Source: Undibacterium sp. YM2 (GTDB lineage Bacteria; Pseudomonadota; Gammaproteobacteria; Burkholderiales; Burkholderiaceae_D). Taken from it: a stretch of DNA of 64,000 bases. The stretch lies in contig NZ_AP018441.1 of assembly GCF_009937975.1 (NCBI RefSeq), positions 3,286,001 through 3,350,000 of the forward strand, given 5' to 3'. Below the pieces are notes generated by a model, which saw only the letters and a list, made by a program, of their open reading frames with translations, was not told the DNA's origin and did not search any database. The position numbers were made by a program, and so were the translations under genes. Positions 29,946-39,332 of this stretch are shown one piece after another; within the stretch, counting starts at the first letter, position 1, and each line of letters starts with the position of its first letter.

Positions 29946-30662
29946 ATGATCCCCTGGCTGGAAACTGATAGCGCCTTCCCCCATCCGAGCACCGCACTGA
30001 CAGACAAAGATGGCGCGGCAGGCTTGCTGGCGGCGGGTGCTGACTTGTCAGCCGGACGCCTGCTGTATGCCTACAAGAATGGCATCTTCCCCTGGTTTTC
30101 TGATGGGCAGCCTATCTTGTGGTGGTCAACCGACCCCCGCATGGTCTTGCAAGTGGAGGATTTCAAACTATCCGCAAGTCTGAAAAAGCGCCTGCGCCAG
30201 GTCTGCAAAGACCCGCGCTGGGAAGTGCGCTTTGACACTGCCTTCGAAGACGTCATGCGAGCCTGCGCTGCGCCGCGTGGAGAAGAACACGGCACCTGGA
30301 TTTCTGACGACATCGTCGCGGGTTATTGTGACTTGCACAAGCTCGGTTATGCCCATTCCACCGAAGTCTGGCTGGATGGTGAACTGGTAGGCGGCGCCTA
30401 CGGCGTTTGCATAGGCCGCATGTTTTATGGCGAATCCATGTTTGCCAGGGTGACAGATGCATCCAAGATAGCGCTGGCACATCTGGTATTTTTCTTGCGT
30501 GAACATGGGGTGAAAATGTTAGACTGCCAGCAAGAGACGGCACATTTGGCATCTCTGGGCGCAAAAGCGATCAGCAGAACCGAGTTTTTGCGCTGGGTAG
30601 AACATGCCAGTGCCTTGCCCGCGATTAGCAATTGGACCATAGTCAACAAGATCAGCCCGTGA
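29946..30662 (+). CDS. aat: Leucyl/phenylalanyl-tRNA--protein transferase Aat
   Basis: 238-residue N-end-rule enzyme that adds Leu or Phe from aminoacyl-tRNA to proteins with N-terminal Arg or Lys, marking them for ClpS/ClpAP. Family motifs: [104 protein letters not shown] and [14 protein letters not shown]. The stop overlaps a GTG that probably starts bpt (GTGA), so the two are translationally coupled. Confidence 0.96.
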   Translation: MIPWLETDSAFPHPSTALTDKDGAAGLLAAGADLSAGRLLYAYKNGIFPWFSDGQPILWWSTDPRMVLQVEDFKLSASLKKRLRQVCKDPRWEVRFDTAFEDVMRACAAPRGEEHGTWISDDIVAGYCDLHKLGYAHSTEVWLDGELVGGAYGVCIGRMFYGESMFARVTDASKIALAHLVFFLREHGVKMLDCQQETAHLASLGAKAISRTEFLRWVEHASALPAISNWTIVNKISP

Positions 30663-31390
30663 CCCAGCTTAACGAACTCCCATTCGCCAGCATACAGTTT
30701 TATGCGACGGCACCCTACCCTTGCAGTTATCTGGAAGGCTTGCAGGCGCGTTCGCAAGTGGCCACGCCTGCGCATCTGATTAATGCCGATGCATATTCAG
30801 AGCTGGTGAAGAGTGGCTTTCGCCGTAGTGGCATTTTTATTTACCGGCCTCATTGTGATAACTGCCAGGCTTGCACACCTGTTCGTGTGCGCGTCAATGA
30901 ATTTGAAACCAACCGCAGCCAGCGCCGTGCCTGGAAAAAACATGGCGATCTGCATGCGCGCGTCAGCAGCCTCAGTTATGTGCATGAGCACTATGAGTTG
31001 TACCAGCGTTATCAGGGTGAGCGTCACTCTGGCGGCGGCATGGACAATGACAGCCGCGACCAGTATGCGCAGTTCCTGCTGCAAAGCCGGGTGAATACCC
31101 GTTTGGTTGAATTCAGGGATGACAACAATATCCTGCGCATGGTCAGCATCATTGATGTACTGACAGATGGCTTGTCGTCGGTATATACCTTCTATGACCC
31201 GGATGATGCGACGGCATCGTATGGCACTTACAATGTCTTGTGGCAGATAGAGCAAACGCGCTTGTTAAAGCTGCCCTATGTCTATCTGGGTTACTGGATC
31301 GCTGCCAGCCCCAAGATGGCTTACAAAACGAATTTCCGCCCCCTTGATGCCTTGATGCAGGGGCGCTGGCAGACTTTACGGGAGCTCTGA
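30659..31390 (+). CDS. bpt: Aspartate/glutamate leucyltransferase Bpt
   Basis: About 243-residue arginyltransferase-fold enzyme. In Gram-negatives the Bpt type adds leucine to N-terminal Asp or Glu, completing the N-degron route started by Aat. Motifs: [43 protein letters not shown] (clustered cysteines), [36 protein letters not shown] and [22 protein letters not shown]. Start ambiguous: GTG at 30659 overlaps the aat stop and gives the normal N-terminus; ATG at 30632 would add nine residues. Followed by pyrD after 60 bases. Confidence 0.94.
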   Translation: MTQLNELPFASIQFYATAPYPCSYLEGLQARSQVATPAHLINADAYSELVKSGFRRSGIFIYRPHCDNCQACTPVRVRVNEFETNRSQRRAWKKHGDLHARVSSLSYVHEHYELYQRYQGERHSGGGMDNDSRDQYAQFLLQSRVNTRLVEFRDDNNILRMVSIIDVLTDGLSSVYTFYDPDDATASYGTYNVLWQIEQTRLLKLPYVYLGYWIAASPKMAYKTNFRPLDALMQGRWQTLREL

Positions 31391-31450
31391 CGCTCCTGCC
31401 CCGTCTGTCTTTCAAATTTTATTTTCAACTTTTCTTCCCCACCTATTTAC

Positions 31451-32497
31451 ATGCCTGCAAAACTTCTTTACTCCCTGATCCGCCCTGCCCTGTTTGCCAT
31501 GGATCCGGAAAATGCCCATCACCTGACTTTACCTGCTCTGCAGCGCGCCAATCAACTTGGCTTGGGTGGTTTGCTGGGCAATAAACCTGCAGAAGATGTG
31601 CGCACAGTCATGGGTGTGCGATTTCCCAATCCGGTAGGTCTTGCTGCTGGCCTGGACAAGGACGGTGCGTATATTGATGGCCTGGCGGCAATCGGTTTTG
31701 GTTCCATAGAAATTGGCACGGTCACGCCTCGCGCGCAAGCGGGTAACCCCAAGCCACGCATGTTCCGCCTGCCGCAGGCAGATGCAATTATCAACCGCAT
31801 GGGTTTTAATAATGGCGGTGTTGATGCCTTTGTCAAAAATGTGCAGGCTTCGCGTTTTTATCAGGACAAACAAGGCGTGCTGGGCCTGAACATAGGCAAG
31901 AATGCCGAAACACCAATAGAACGCGCTGCTGAAGATTACCTGCATTGCCTGACCAAGGTGTATCCCTATGCCAGTTATGTGACAGTGAATATATCTTCCC
32001 CCAACACCAAGAACCTGCGCCAGTTGCAAGGTGCGACCGAACTTGATGCCTTGCTGTCACAACTGAAGGAAGCGCAGCAAAAACTGGCGGATGAACATAA
32101 GCGTTATGTACCTGTTGCCCTGAAGATCGCTCCAGATATCGACGCAGAACAGATCAAGACCATAGCTGAAGCCCTGCTGCGTCACAAGATAGATGGAGTG
32201 ATTGCGACCAATACCACCATCACCCGCGATGCCGTGCAAGGCTTGCCACACGCAGAAGAAACGGGCGGCCTGTCTGGCAAACCCGTGTTTGAATTATCCA
32301 ACCGCGTGATCCGCGCCCTGAAGGCAGAACTGGGCGATGAGTTACCCATCATCGGTGTCGGCGGGATTTTTTCCGGTGCCGATGCTGTGGCTAAAATGCA
32401 GGCTGGAGCAGCGCTGGTACAAGTGTATTCTGGCCTGATTTATCAAGGCCCGGCATTAGTCAAAGATTGCGCAGATGCCTTGCGCGGACATAAATAA
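31451..32497 (+). CDS. pyrD: Dihydroorotate dehydrogenase (quinone), class 2
   Basis: 348-residue membrane-associated flavoenzyme of pyrimidine synthesis that oxidises dihydroorotate to orotate with quinone as acceptor. The N-terminal amphipathic helices ([23 protein letters not shown]) mark class 2. Core motifs: [71 protein letters not shown] (active-site Ser), [27 protein letters not shown] and the FMN phosphate loop [13 protein letters not shown]. Third gene of the aat-bpt-pyrD string. Confidence 0.96.
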   Translation: MPAKLLYSLIRPALFAMDPENAHHLTLPALQRANQLGLGGLLGNKPAEDVRTVMGVRFPNPVGLAAGLDKDGAYIDGLAAIGFGSIEIGTVTPRAQAGNPKPRMFRLPQADAIINRMGFNNGGVDAFVKNVQASRFYQDKQGVLGLNIGKNAETPIERAAEDYLHCLTKVYPYASYVTVNISSPNTKNLRQLQGATELDALLSQLKEAQQKLADEHKRYVPVALKIAPDIDAEQIKTIAEALLRHKIDGVIATNTTITRDAVQGLPHAEETGGLSGKPVFELSNRVIRALKAELGDELPIIGVGGIFSGADAVAKMQAGAALVQVYSGLIYQGPALVKDCADALRGHK

Positions 32498-32512
32498 TTT
32501 ACCCCTATCATC

Positions 32513-33556
32513 ATGAAGAAAATTTTACTTGGCAATAGCCAGTTGAATGTATCCACCATCTGCCTGGGCACCATGACTTTTGGTGAGCAAAACACCGAAG
32601 CAGAAGCGCACGAACAGCTTGATTATGCGCTGGAACGCGGTATTAATTTTATCGATACGGCGGAGATGTACCCGGTCATGCCGCGTGCCGCTACACAAGG
32701 CAAGACCGAGCAATACATAGGTAGCTGGATCAAAAAATCTGGCAAGCGTAATGAGATCGTACTGGCGACTAAAGTGGCTGGCCCCTCACGCGGCATGGGC
32801 TGGATACGCAATGGCGAAAATGATTTGAATGAAAAGAATATTCGTGCCGCCATAGAAACCAGCTTGCAACGCCTGCAAACAGACTACATCGACCTCTACC
32901 AATTACACTGGCCCAGCCGCAATGCCCCCATCTTTGGACAAAAACAATTTGATCCAGCGCTGGAAAGACCCTGTACAGATATCGCCGAAACAGTGGCGGT
33001 ATTGAATGCCCTCGTTAAGGAAGGCAAGATACGCGCTTTTGGCGCATCGAATGAAACATCCTGGGGTGTCAGTGAGTTTATCAAGCAGGCAGAACTGCAA
33101 GGCGCAGCGAACATCGCCAGCATACAAAATGCCTACAACCTGGTGAATCGTTCATTTGAACAGGGTCTGGATGAAACCTGCTTCCGTGAAAATGTCGGTT
33201 TGCTGGCGTATAGCCCGCTGGCGTTCGGACAGCTTACCGCCAAATATACTGACGATGCCAAGGCCCATGGCCGCCTGACAATATTCCCGCCAACCTGGAG
33301 CCCACGCTACATGCGTGCCAGCGTATTTGAAGCCAGCAAACGTTATGCGGCTCTGGCGCGTGAACATGGATTGACGCCAGCACAACTGGCACTGGCCTGG
33401 TGTTATTCGCGCAGCTTTGTCGCCAGTACCATCATAGGTGCGACTAATGTGACACAGTTGAAGGAGAATATTGATGCGCTGGATGTAAGGCTCAGTGACG
33501 AAGTCATGGCAGGCATCAACCGTATTCACGAAGAGCTGAACAACCCGGGTCAGTAA
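32513..33556 (+). CDS. Aldo/keto reductase, Tas-like
   Basis: 347-residue NADPH-dependent aldo/keto reductase. Catalytic tetrad visible: Asp and Tyr in INFIDTAEMYPV, Lys in IVLATKVAG, His in LYQLHWPSRN. The substrate barrel and the C-terminal cofactor loop (STIIGATNVTQLKENIDAL) are complete. Closest in layout to E. coli Tas. True substrate unknown. It lies 15 bases after pyrD on the same strand, so it may be co-transcribed, though no pathway link is evident. Confidence 0.9.
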   Translation: MKKILLGNSQLNVSTICLGTMTFGEQNTEAEAHEQLDYALERGINFIDTAEMYPVMPRAATQGKTEQYIGSWIKKSGKRNEIVLATKVAGPSRGMGWIRNGENDLNEKNIRAAIETSLQRLQTDYIDLYQLHWPSRNAPIFGQKQFDPALERPCTDIAETVAVLNALVKEGKIRAFGASNETSWGVSEFIKQAELQGAANIASIQNAYNLVNRSFEQGLDETCFRENVGLLAYSPLAFGQLTAKYTDDAKAHGRLTIFPPTWSPRYMRASVFEASKRYAALAREHGLTPAQLALAWCYSRSFVASTIIGATNVTQLKENIDALDVRLSDEVMAGINRIHEELNNPGQ

Positions 33557-33672
33557 TATTATCGTGGTGGAACGTCGGCAAAATAATAACTCCGGCAAAA
33601 AGTTTTCAACAGGCATAAAATACAAGCGCAATTGCAACAAATGCCTATTGATCCTTTTACCGGAGAACCGAG

Positions 33673-34071
33673 ATGTCCCAATTGCGTATTAATATTATCA
33701 AATCCCTCATCTGCTTTTTTGCCATCTCTGCGTTGCTGATTGTTTTTCTGCGCAGCCTGGTTCCAAATATTTCCCCATTACGTGTATTCCCTTATATTGC
33801 GCTGGGCATTTTTGTATTTGCCTTTGCGCTATACCTGACTATCATCATCAGGGGTGGTTTTAATCAGTGGAGTATCAATAAGGGAGCTATTGATCCTGCA
33901 TGGCTGTGGTTTGCTGCAAACCCACCGGGGCTGGATTCCATCACCAACAACAATACCCCAGCAGCAATGTCACAAGATGCCATTGATACCAGCTCAGCTA
34001 CAAGTATCGCTTGCAGTATTGACATGGCAAGCTCTTGCCAGACATCAAGTATGGACAGCGGGAGCAATTAG
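33673..34071 (+). CDS. Small membrane protein, unknown function
   Basis: 132 residues. Two transmembrane helices (about 10-28 and 38-60) are followed by a soluble, Ser/Thr/Asn-rich C-terminal half with three cysteines and no recognised domain. Preceded by GGAGAACCGAG, a good ribosome site. Not recognised. It stands alone between the aldo/keto reductase and a convergent cyclophilin gene. Confidence 0.6.
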   Translation: MSQLRINIIKSLICFFAISALLIVFLRSLVPNISPLRVFPYIALGIFVFAFALYLTIIIRGGFNQWSINKGAIDPAWLWFAANPPGLDSITNNNTPAAMSQDAIDTSSATSIACSIDMASSCQTSSMDSGSN

Positions 34072-34146
34072 CAAATTTCCGTATGGGCTGGTACGCGTGA
34101 CGCGTGAATAAGCACCACGCGCCATTCTGCACTCCCATGTTTATGA

Positions 34147-35103
34147 TTATTTTTGCGGCCTGACTGGCAGCGGCACATTGCACAGGTCTATATACCCTGC
34201 TGGCACTTTATACCAGTCACCGCCGCGGTTTCTTTGTGCATCGATAATTGATTTGAAAGTTGCAGTGTCAGTGCGGATGATTTCCAGCTTGCTGCGCTCT
34301 GCCTCTGGCACATCGGCTGCTATTTTCATGCTCTTTATCGGCGTGCGCTCTTCGGCTTTCTCATAAAAACCCAGAGGTCCGGTTCCGCGAGGCAAGGTCG
34401 TCAGCAATTCCATACCCTGCATGACACGGCCCACGACAGTGATGTTCCTGTCCAACTGTCTTGGTGCGTGACCAGTAACGACATACAGGGAAGTGCCATC
34501 ACCACTATTGGCATCAGTACCACGGGCAACGCCGACAGTCGCGTAGCAATGTGCGAGCCATGCAGCGCCTGACCTGGGGTCTCGCCCTGCTGGAAAACCA
34601 TTGGCATGCCCTACTTGCGGCGCATAGCCATCGACATCCGGTAATCGGGTAAATGGCAAGTTGGCTGGATATTTGACAGTGAATTCGCCTGTAAGCTTGC
34701 GCTTGGCTGTTTTTACTTCCCGTTTCTCATCCGGGTCTGCCCATTGCGCGACATAGTTTTCTTGAGAACGCACAATAGCCAGGCCGTCAAAATAGCCTTC
34801 GCGTACCAGTGCCTTGATATTTTGTGCATGATTGGGGGCAAAATTTGGTGCCAGCTCTATGATGACACGGCCTTTGTCCAGATTCAGGTACAGCGTATTT
34901 TCAGGATCAAGCGGCCTCCAGTCAGTGGCCTTGGAATCTTTAAGGATATCACCAAGATTCAGTTTGGATGCCTGCACTGCCTTGACTGGCGGGTTCTTGG
35001 CTTTAGCTGGTGCAGCTTGTACGGTAGCAGACAAGCACAGGCCTGCGACCAGGCAAGTTATCAAGGATTTTCCAGCGGGCACAGCAACAAAACGTAAAGA
35101 CAT
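34147..35103 (-). CDS. Exported cyclophilin-type peptidyl-prolyl isomerase
   Basis: 318-residue PPIase with a signal peptide (LITCLVAGLCLSATVQAAPA). The cyclophilin barrel spans about residues 65-260: LDKGRVIIELAPNFAPNHAQNIKAL, REGYFDGLAIVRS, GVARGTDANSGDGTSLYVVTGHAPRQLDRNITVVGRVMQGM. It is larger and more divergent than PpiA, with an extra C-terminal part (about 260-318). The canonical catalytic Arg/Gln pattern is only partly kept (Q in YVAQWA), so enzyme activity is likely but not certain. Probably periplasmic folding helper. Confidence 0.82.
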   Translation of the reverse strand: MSLRFVAVPAGKSLITCLVAGLCLSATVQAAPAKAKNPPVKAVQASKLNLGDILKDSKATDWRPLDPENTLYLNLDKGRVIIELAPNFAPNHAQNIKALVREGYFDGLAIVRSQENYVAQWADPDEKREVKTAKRKLTGEFTVKYPANLPFTRLPDVDGYAPQVGHANGFPAGRDPRSGAAWLAHCYATVGVARGTDANSGDGTSLYVVTGHAPRQLDRNITVVGRVMQGMELLTTLPRGTGPLGFYEKAEERTPIKSMKIAADVPEAERSKLEIIRTDTATFKSIIDAQRNRGGDWYKVPAGYIDLCNVPLPVRPQK

Positions 35104-35340
35104 TATTCGACTCCGGTAAAGTGCACAAAGAAACAGAGGACCATTGCCGCTCAGGCAAGAAGGGGTGACCTTACGCGAATGAATTAATTTTGTCCATATA
35201 CCCCCAATATATCTAACTAGCTACTTGGCTTATTATTTGGGTCAAATATGCTATTTCCTGGCTCTTCTCATTGTAATATTGCAAAATTCCGGCGAATCCG
35301 GTAAAACCTGATTCAATCTTTTATATCAAGGAGTCCTTGT

Positions 35341-35781
35341 TTGAAACCTCAACTTCACGCACCTACCGGTGCATTTGTGGGCGCATCATGGGCCGCGTTG
35401 TTTATAGGTGCAGCCACTTATTTTGCTGGCGTCTGGAATGCAGAGATGCAATTGAATGAAAAAGGTTATTACTTTACCGTCTTGATGTATGGCCTGTTTG
35501 CTGCCGTTTCCCTGCAAAAATCAGTACGCGACAAACTCGAAGGGATACCTGTTACCGGCATCTACTTTGGTCTGTGCTGGCTGTCGCTGGGTTTATCCAT
35601 ACTGTTGCTGGCTGTAGGTTTGTTCAATGCAACACTGGGCTGGAGCGAAAAAGGTTTCTTTGCCATGGCATTCTTGCTGAGCCTGTTTGCTGCTGTTGCA
35701 GTACAAAAAAATGTGCGCGATATCAAGCTGCTCAAACCTGACCCTGATACCTTGCCCATGCATGATGGTCACGAAAACTGA
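35341..35781 (+). CDS. YiaA/YiaB-type two-helix membrane protein
   Basis: 146-residue inner-membrane protein with four helices in two repeats of the YiaA/YiaB domain. Compare [31 protein letters not shown] with [31 protein letters not shown]: the LNEKGYY/WSEKGFF and LFAAV..QK.VRD segments are clear internal duplicates. TTG start at 35341 is supported by AAGGAG eight bases upstream. Function of the family is unknown. Possibly co-transcribed with the acidic protein that follows after 33 bases. Confidence 0.85.
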   Translation: MKPQLHAPTGAFVGASWAALFIGAATYFAGVWNAEMQLNEKGYYFTVLMYGLFAAVSLQKSVRDKLEGIPVTGIYFGLCWLSLGLSILLLAVGLFNATLGWSEKGFFAMAFLLSLFAAVAVQKNVRDIKLLKPDPDTLPMHDGHEN

Positions 35782-35814
35782 TTTCTGGCTAAAACATAGA
35801 ACGAAAAGCTCATC

Positions 35815-36297
35815 GTGAATAATGATGTTCCCAAAAATGGTGACTTTGCCGCTTATCTGGAAAGCCTGGGCAAGCAAAGCACAGCAACTGCGCCACAACA
35901 TCCTGAGCCAGACTATGGCTTGCCCGCTTTTCAAGCCAGTCAAGAATTGACTTTCGAGGAAAAATTGCACCTCCAAGAACTTGCTGAACTTCCACCTGTA
36001 GCAGACGATGATTTATTGACTCAAGCCCTGGCAACTGCCGGGGATGGGCTTGAATATGGTCTGGATGGAGAGGCTGGTGACGATACTGGCATTGCAGATT
36101 TCGTTGCGCAGGCCAGTCCGCAGGATAAGCCAGAAGGTGAACAGGTGGCTCTGGCATTTCTGGGTGAACATACCCTGAACCTGGCAAATCAGGCACGACC
36201 AGAAGAACTGAATGAGCTGCCACCAATCTCTGAAGAAGAATTGATACAACAGGCACTGGCTAGTCCAGCAGATGAGGAAAATAGCTCACCAGACTAA
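35815..36297 (+). CDS. Acidic hypothetical protein with an internal repeat
   Basis: 160-residue, strongly acidic, probably cytoplasmic protein, not recognised. It contains a duplicated unit: QELAELPPVADDDLLTQALA (about residues 53-72) and EELNELPPISEEELIQQALA (about 130-149). This suggests two short helical modules joined by a flexible acidic linker. GTG start at 35815 follows immediately after the YiaA-like gene. Low-confidence guess: a protein-interaction adaptor. Confidence 0.6.
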   Translation: MNNDVPKNGDFAAYLESLGKQSTATAPQHPEPDYGLPAFQASQELTFEEKLHLQELAELPPVADDDLLTQALATAGDGLEYGLDGEAGDDTGIADFVAQASPQDKPEGEQVALAFLGEHTLNLANQARPEELNELPPISEEELIQQALASPADEENSSPD

Positions 36298-36310
36298 AAC
36301 AGTCGTCACA

Positions 36311-36350
36311 AAGAAAAAGAGCCTCCATTTGAAAAAATGCAGGCTCTTTA
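36311..36350. terminator. Terminator between convergent genes
   Basis: AAAGAGCCT...AGGCTCTTT stem with partly paired loop (CCATTT/AAATGC), T-rich on the minus strand and weaker on the plus strand. It lies between the acidic protein gene and the PRMT-like gene. Confidence 0.75.
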
Positions 36351-36363
36351 CGTTTTACTGGAA

Positions 36364-37287
36364 TCAGCCGTAAGCCAGTGACAAATGCCCTGCACGGACA
36401 CTTGCAGTGGATTTCACTTCCACCTGCATGGAGTTTTGCAGGGAAGCGATAGAGCCACCGGCACGATACTGGAAGCTGACTTGCAACAGATCACCTTCTT
36501 TTACCGCAACCGGATGCGCCAGTGGCAAGGCCATATAGTGATTCAACCAGTCGATGGTGGATGAGGTTTCCATCAATACCGCCAGGATATTCTTGGTCAC
36601 AAAACGCAAGGCACTGACCGTTCCCGATTTTTCTATGGTAAAACTGCCCTCCCATTTGATTTGCAAGTCATTGGGTTGACTGAAATCAATAATGCTGTAC
36701 AAGGCCGGTTGCGCCAACTCTATCGTGTCGGCAGAAAAAACGCCCACCTGCTGAAACTGGATAATCGGCGCCTGATAGCCAGAAAAATCATTAGCCTGTT
36801 GCAAAGGCTGCACTGCCATGACGACGGCTTCTGGTATAAACACTGGCAATGGACCGCCAAATTTTGCAGCATAGCGCTTTTTAAAATTCTCGATGACTTC
36901 CACCTGTTTTTCACGCAGCATCGCGACATGGATCATTTCGCAAATGACGATATCGACAGGTTCTGGTGGCAGGTATTCAAAGGCATCGGCGTGAATGACT
37001 TCAACTTTTTCACCATCACGGTTCATGGCCAGCAAGCGACGTGCCTCATCCACCATGTCAGGATTAAATTCTACGCAATACACCTTGGACGCCGCCTGTG
37101 CAGCAAACCACGACAAAACGCCTGTCCCCCCACCCAACTCCAGCACCTTGGCTCCCTCAAATACCTGGCGGCGTATCGCCGCCTTGAAGTTGTCCATACG
37201 GTTCAGGTCCATCAGCATATTGTGATGGTATTGCAGGGGGATAAACTGGCCCAGGTAGCAACTCTCAGCCTCGCGCTCTATTAACAT
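36364..37287 (-). CDS. PRMT-like class I methyltransferase
   Basis: 307-residue SAM-dependent methyltransferase whose architecture follows protein arginine methyltransferases. N-terminal YHHNMLMDLNRMDNFKAAIRRQ matches the PRMT helix before motif I. Motif I is VLELGGGTGVLS (residues 48-59), then VYCVEFNPDM (post-I). A double-E-like loop CEMIHVAMLRE has Glu 117 and Glu 126 nine apart, the PRMT spacing. A C-terminal beta-barrel carries NHYMALPLAHPVAVKEGD, where PRMTs have the THW loop. The last point is a deviation. AAGGAG upstream fixes the start at 37287; the frame to 37371 lacks one. Substrate unknown: protein arginine or a small molecule. Confidence 0.75.
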   Translation of the reverse strand: MLIEREAESCYLGQFIPLQYHHNMLMDLNRMDNFKAAIRRQVFEGAKVLELGGGTGVLSWFAAQAASKVYCVEFNPDMVDEARRLLAMNRDGEKVEVIHADAFEYLPPEPVDIVICEMIHVAMLREKQVEVIENFKKRYAAKFGGPLPVFIPEAVVMAVQPLQQANDFSGYQAPIIQFQQVGVFSADTIELAQPALYSIIDFSQPNDLQIKWEGSFTIEKSGTVSALRFVTKNILAVLMETSSTIDWLNHYMALPLAHPVAVKEGDLLQVSFQYRAGGSIASLQNSMQVEVKSTASVRAGHLSLAYG

Positions 37288-37597
37288 GTTCACTCCTTCA
37301 TTTCTATTTTCATCATGTGGCTGCCATCTGAAGAGTTCTGCAGGACGGTCAATTTTTCGCCAGCAACACACAACGCCAACTTCGCTGAGTGTATGGCTTG
37401 AAAGAATGATTATCCTTGGCTTATCAGGAAATGATGCACAGAGCTAAGCAGCGAAACTGTATCAATTCTTGCGTATGCGAAAGATGGCCGCATGCAAAGC
37501 ATGTTTACCAATTAACTTTATGCAAAGAAACGGATACGCGCAATGCCAGTTTTGAAAAAAACAAATAAAAGGATTTAAAGAACAGATGAACTGACGA

Positions 37598-37798
37598 TCA
37601 GTTTGATTTTGGACGCTCACAGCGACCATCCTGATATGCCTGTGGCAGTTGCTCCCAGCCCTCACCCGGCGAAGTCTGGGAGCAAACCACATGAGCATTG
37701 AGTTTGCTGCGCCACTTATACCAGGCGGCTGGCGCAGCATGCGTCGGGGTGACGAGTAATACCATGCTCAGCACAATTATCTTTCTGAACATGATCAT
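37598..37798 (-). CDS. Small exported hypothetical protein
   Basis: 66 residues with a signal peptide (FRKIIVLSMVLLVTPTHAAPA) and a short mature part of about 44 residues with two cysteines (VVCSQTSPGEGWEQ, DGRCERP), able to form one disulfide. GGGAG eight bases upstream supports the start at 37798. Function unknown. Confidence 0.6.
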   Translation of the reverse strand: MIMFRKIIVLSMVLLVTPTHAAPAAWYKWRSKLNAHVVCSQTSPGEGWEQLPQAYQDGRCERPKSN

Positions 37799-37832
37799 AC
37801 TTGTCACTCCCGGATTTCTGGTTAATAAAGGC

Positions 37833-38534
37833 TTAGCTTAGCGCTGTAGTTGATAACGCACGATAAGCTGCGAGTTCATCAATCGTCAAGATCACGATGT
37901 CGTGAGTCACGGCATATTCTATGATTTGTCCGCCCTTGGCCATGCTGCCATCCGGGTTCATCAATTCACATAATACCGCTGCCGGAGACAATCCTGCCAT
38001 GATAGCCAGATCAACAGAACCTTCAGTATGACCACGCCGGCTGAGTACACCACCAGGTGCAGCCCGCAAAGGAAAGACATGGCCAGGCCGGGCCAAATCC
38101 TCAGGTTTGGCATCTGCTGCGATGGCAGTCAGGATAGTCGTGACGCGGTCAGCCGCAGAAACACCGGTAGTCACGCCTTGCTTGGCTTCTATCGACACTG
38201 TGAAAGCGGTGCCGTAGCGGCTTTCATTGTGGCTGACCATGGGCGGCAGATCGAGTTGCAGCAACTTGTCGTCAGTCAGACACAGGCAAACAATACCGCT
38301 GCAATCGCGGATCAGCCTGGCCATGGATTCAACGGTGATTTTTTCTGCGGCAACAATAAGATCGGCTTCGTTTTCGCGGTCAAAATCATCCATGAGCAAC
38401 ACGGGACGGCCATTGCGCAAGTCTGCCAACGCTCTGGACAGGCGCTGCTCAAAAGGACTGAGGGATAAAATTTCCGGCTGGACGGAAACAGGGAATGGGA
38501 CAGTAGTATTGGTATTACTAATAGCATTGAACAT
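37833..38534 (-). CDS. ribB: 3,4-dihydroxy-2-butanone-4-phosphate synthase RibB (stand-alone)
   Basis: 233-residue enzyme that makes 3,4-dihydroxy-2-butanone 4-phosphate and formate from ribulose 5-phosphate, the four-carbon donor for riboflavin. Key motifs: [20 protein letters not shown] (metal-binding Glu and acidic loop), [33 protein letters not shown] and [17 protein letters not shown] (metal-binding His). It is not fused to a GTP cyclohydrolase II (RibA) domain, the usual arrangement when a second copy is riboswitch-controlled. Start at 38534 follows GGAGCG. The leader of more than 100 bases holds an FMN riboswitch. Confidence 0.95.
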   Translation of the reverse strand: MFNAISNTNTTVPFPVSVQPEILSLSPFEQRLSRALADLRNGRPVLLMDDFDRENEADLIVAAEKITVESMARLIRDCSGIVCLCLTDDKLLQLDLPPMVSHNESRYGTAFTVSIEAKQGVTTGVSAADRVTTILTAIAADAKPEDLARPGHVFPLRAAPGGVLSRRGHTEGSVDLAIMAGLSPAAVLCELMNPDGSMAKGGQIIEYAVTHDIVILTIDELAAYRALSTTALS

Positions 38535-38642
38535 AATGAAACGCTCCGGCAAAAGTGAATGTGCAAAAGACGTTTCAGGGAGTAAAAAACGAATAGCCAA
38601 ACACCAACGCCCATGGTTTTCACCACAGGAGTTTTGTATAAG

Positions 38643-38828
38643 GCGCATCTTCTCTCATCCGGACTATGACCGTCGGCCCTGGAATCTCACCAGATCTGCT
38701 GACCTTGCAAACTGATACAAACACATTGCAACAGTTTTTACTGCAAGCGCTCGCGGGCTTGTTCACTCGCATTGCCAGGGCAATACTGTGAATTTACCGC
38801 CGGTGGGGAATTACACCCCGCCCTGAAG
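38643..38828 (-). promoter_or_regulatory. FMN riboswitch (RFN element) of ribB
   Basis: Read on the minus strand, the element opens with AGGGCGGGGTGTAATTCCCC and ACCGGCGGTAA and closes with CCGACGGTCATAGTCCGGATG and GAGAAGA, the conserved RFN blocks in the right order, with a variable arm of about 80 bases between. It sits about 110 bases upstream of the ribB start, so FMN binding should lower ribB expression. The mechanism (terminator or ribosome-site sequestering) is not decided by what I see. Confidence 0.95.
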
Positions 38829-38834
38829 ACGTAC

Positions 38835-39332
38835 AACCTGCCGAGATATTCGGCACGAGAATTATACGCAAAAATGACATTACTGTTTGAACAAGCATTA
38901 ATCCGGCGCATCATTCACAGATATTCTATTTATAACTACAAGATATATAAGCCCCAATATCCCTTCATGCGAAAAACATATATTCACATGAGAATTGTTA
39001 AAAATATTGTCTGAATTGACTCGCATTTCCACATGGCAACATCTATTCTTATTTCAAAAGGCATTCCAGCCTTTTCCATGGCAGCAGCCTTACAAATCGC
39101 ACCCGGACAAACTTCTGACGAGATGGCGGATTATATAAAGCATCAAAATTGCACACTTTTTGCATGAATTATTATTACTTAAATAATTTAAGCTGATTCT
39201 GCGAATTAAACTAAAGGCAATATCAGTCCAGCGATTTTATATATGTCAAATACGTATATAAGCAAATGAATACTAAGTAGTTTGGAATAAAGCCTGAATT
39301 CATTACGATGCACCTACTTTGCGCGAGGCGAT
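38835..39332. other. AT-rich intergenic region between ribB leader and tauE
   Basis: About 500 bases, the longest gene-free stretch in the window and clearly AT-richer than its neighbours. It holds the divergent promoters of ribB (minus) and the sulfur cluster (plus). No credible frame, RNA gene or operator recognised; a CysB-type site is expected here but I cannot point to one. Confidence 0.5.

Noticed and set aside
28556..30007. 483-residue form of the ammonium transporter starting at 30007
   Set aside because: The first 83 codons run through the sigma-54/NtrC region and the aat start, lack family similarity, and a good ribosome site precedes the start at 29758.
37462..37740. 92-codon minus-strand frame
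   Set aside because: Overlaps the better-supported small exported protein in another frame, and has no ribosome site or signal peptide of its own.
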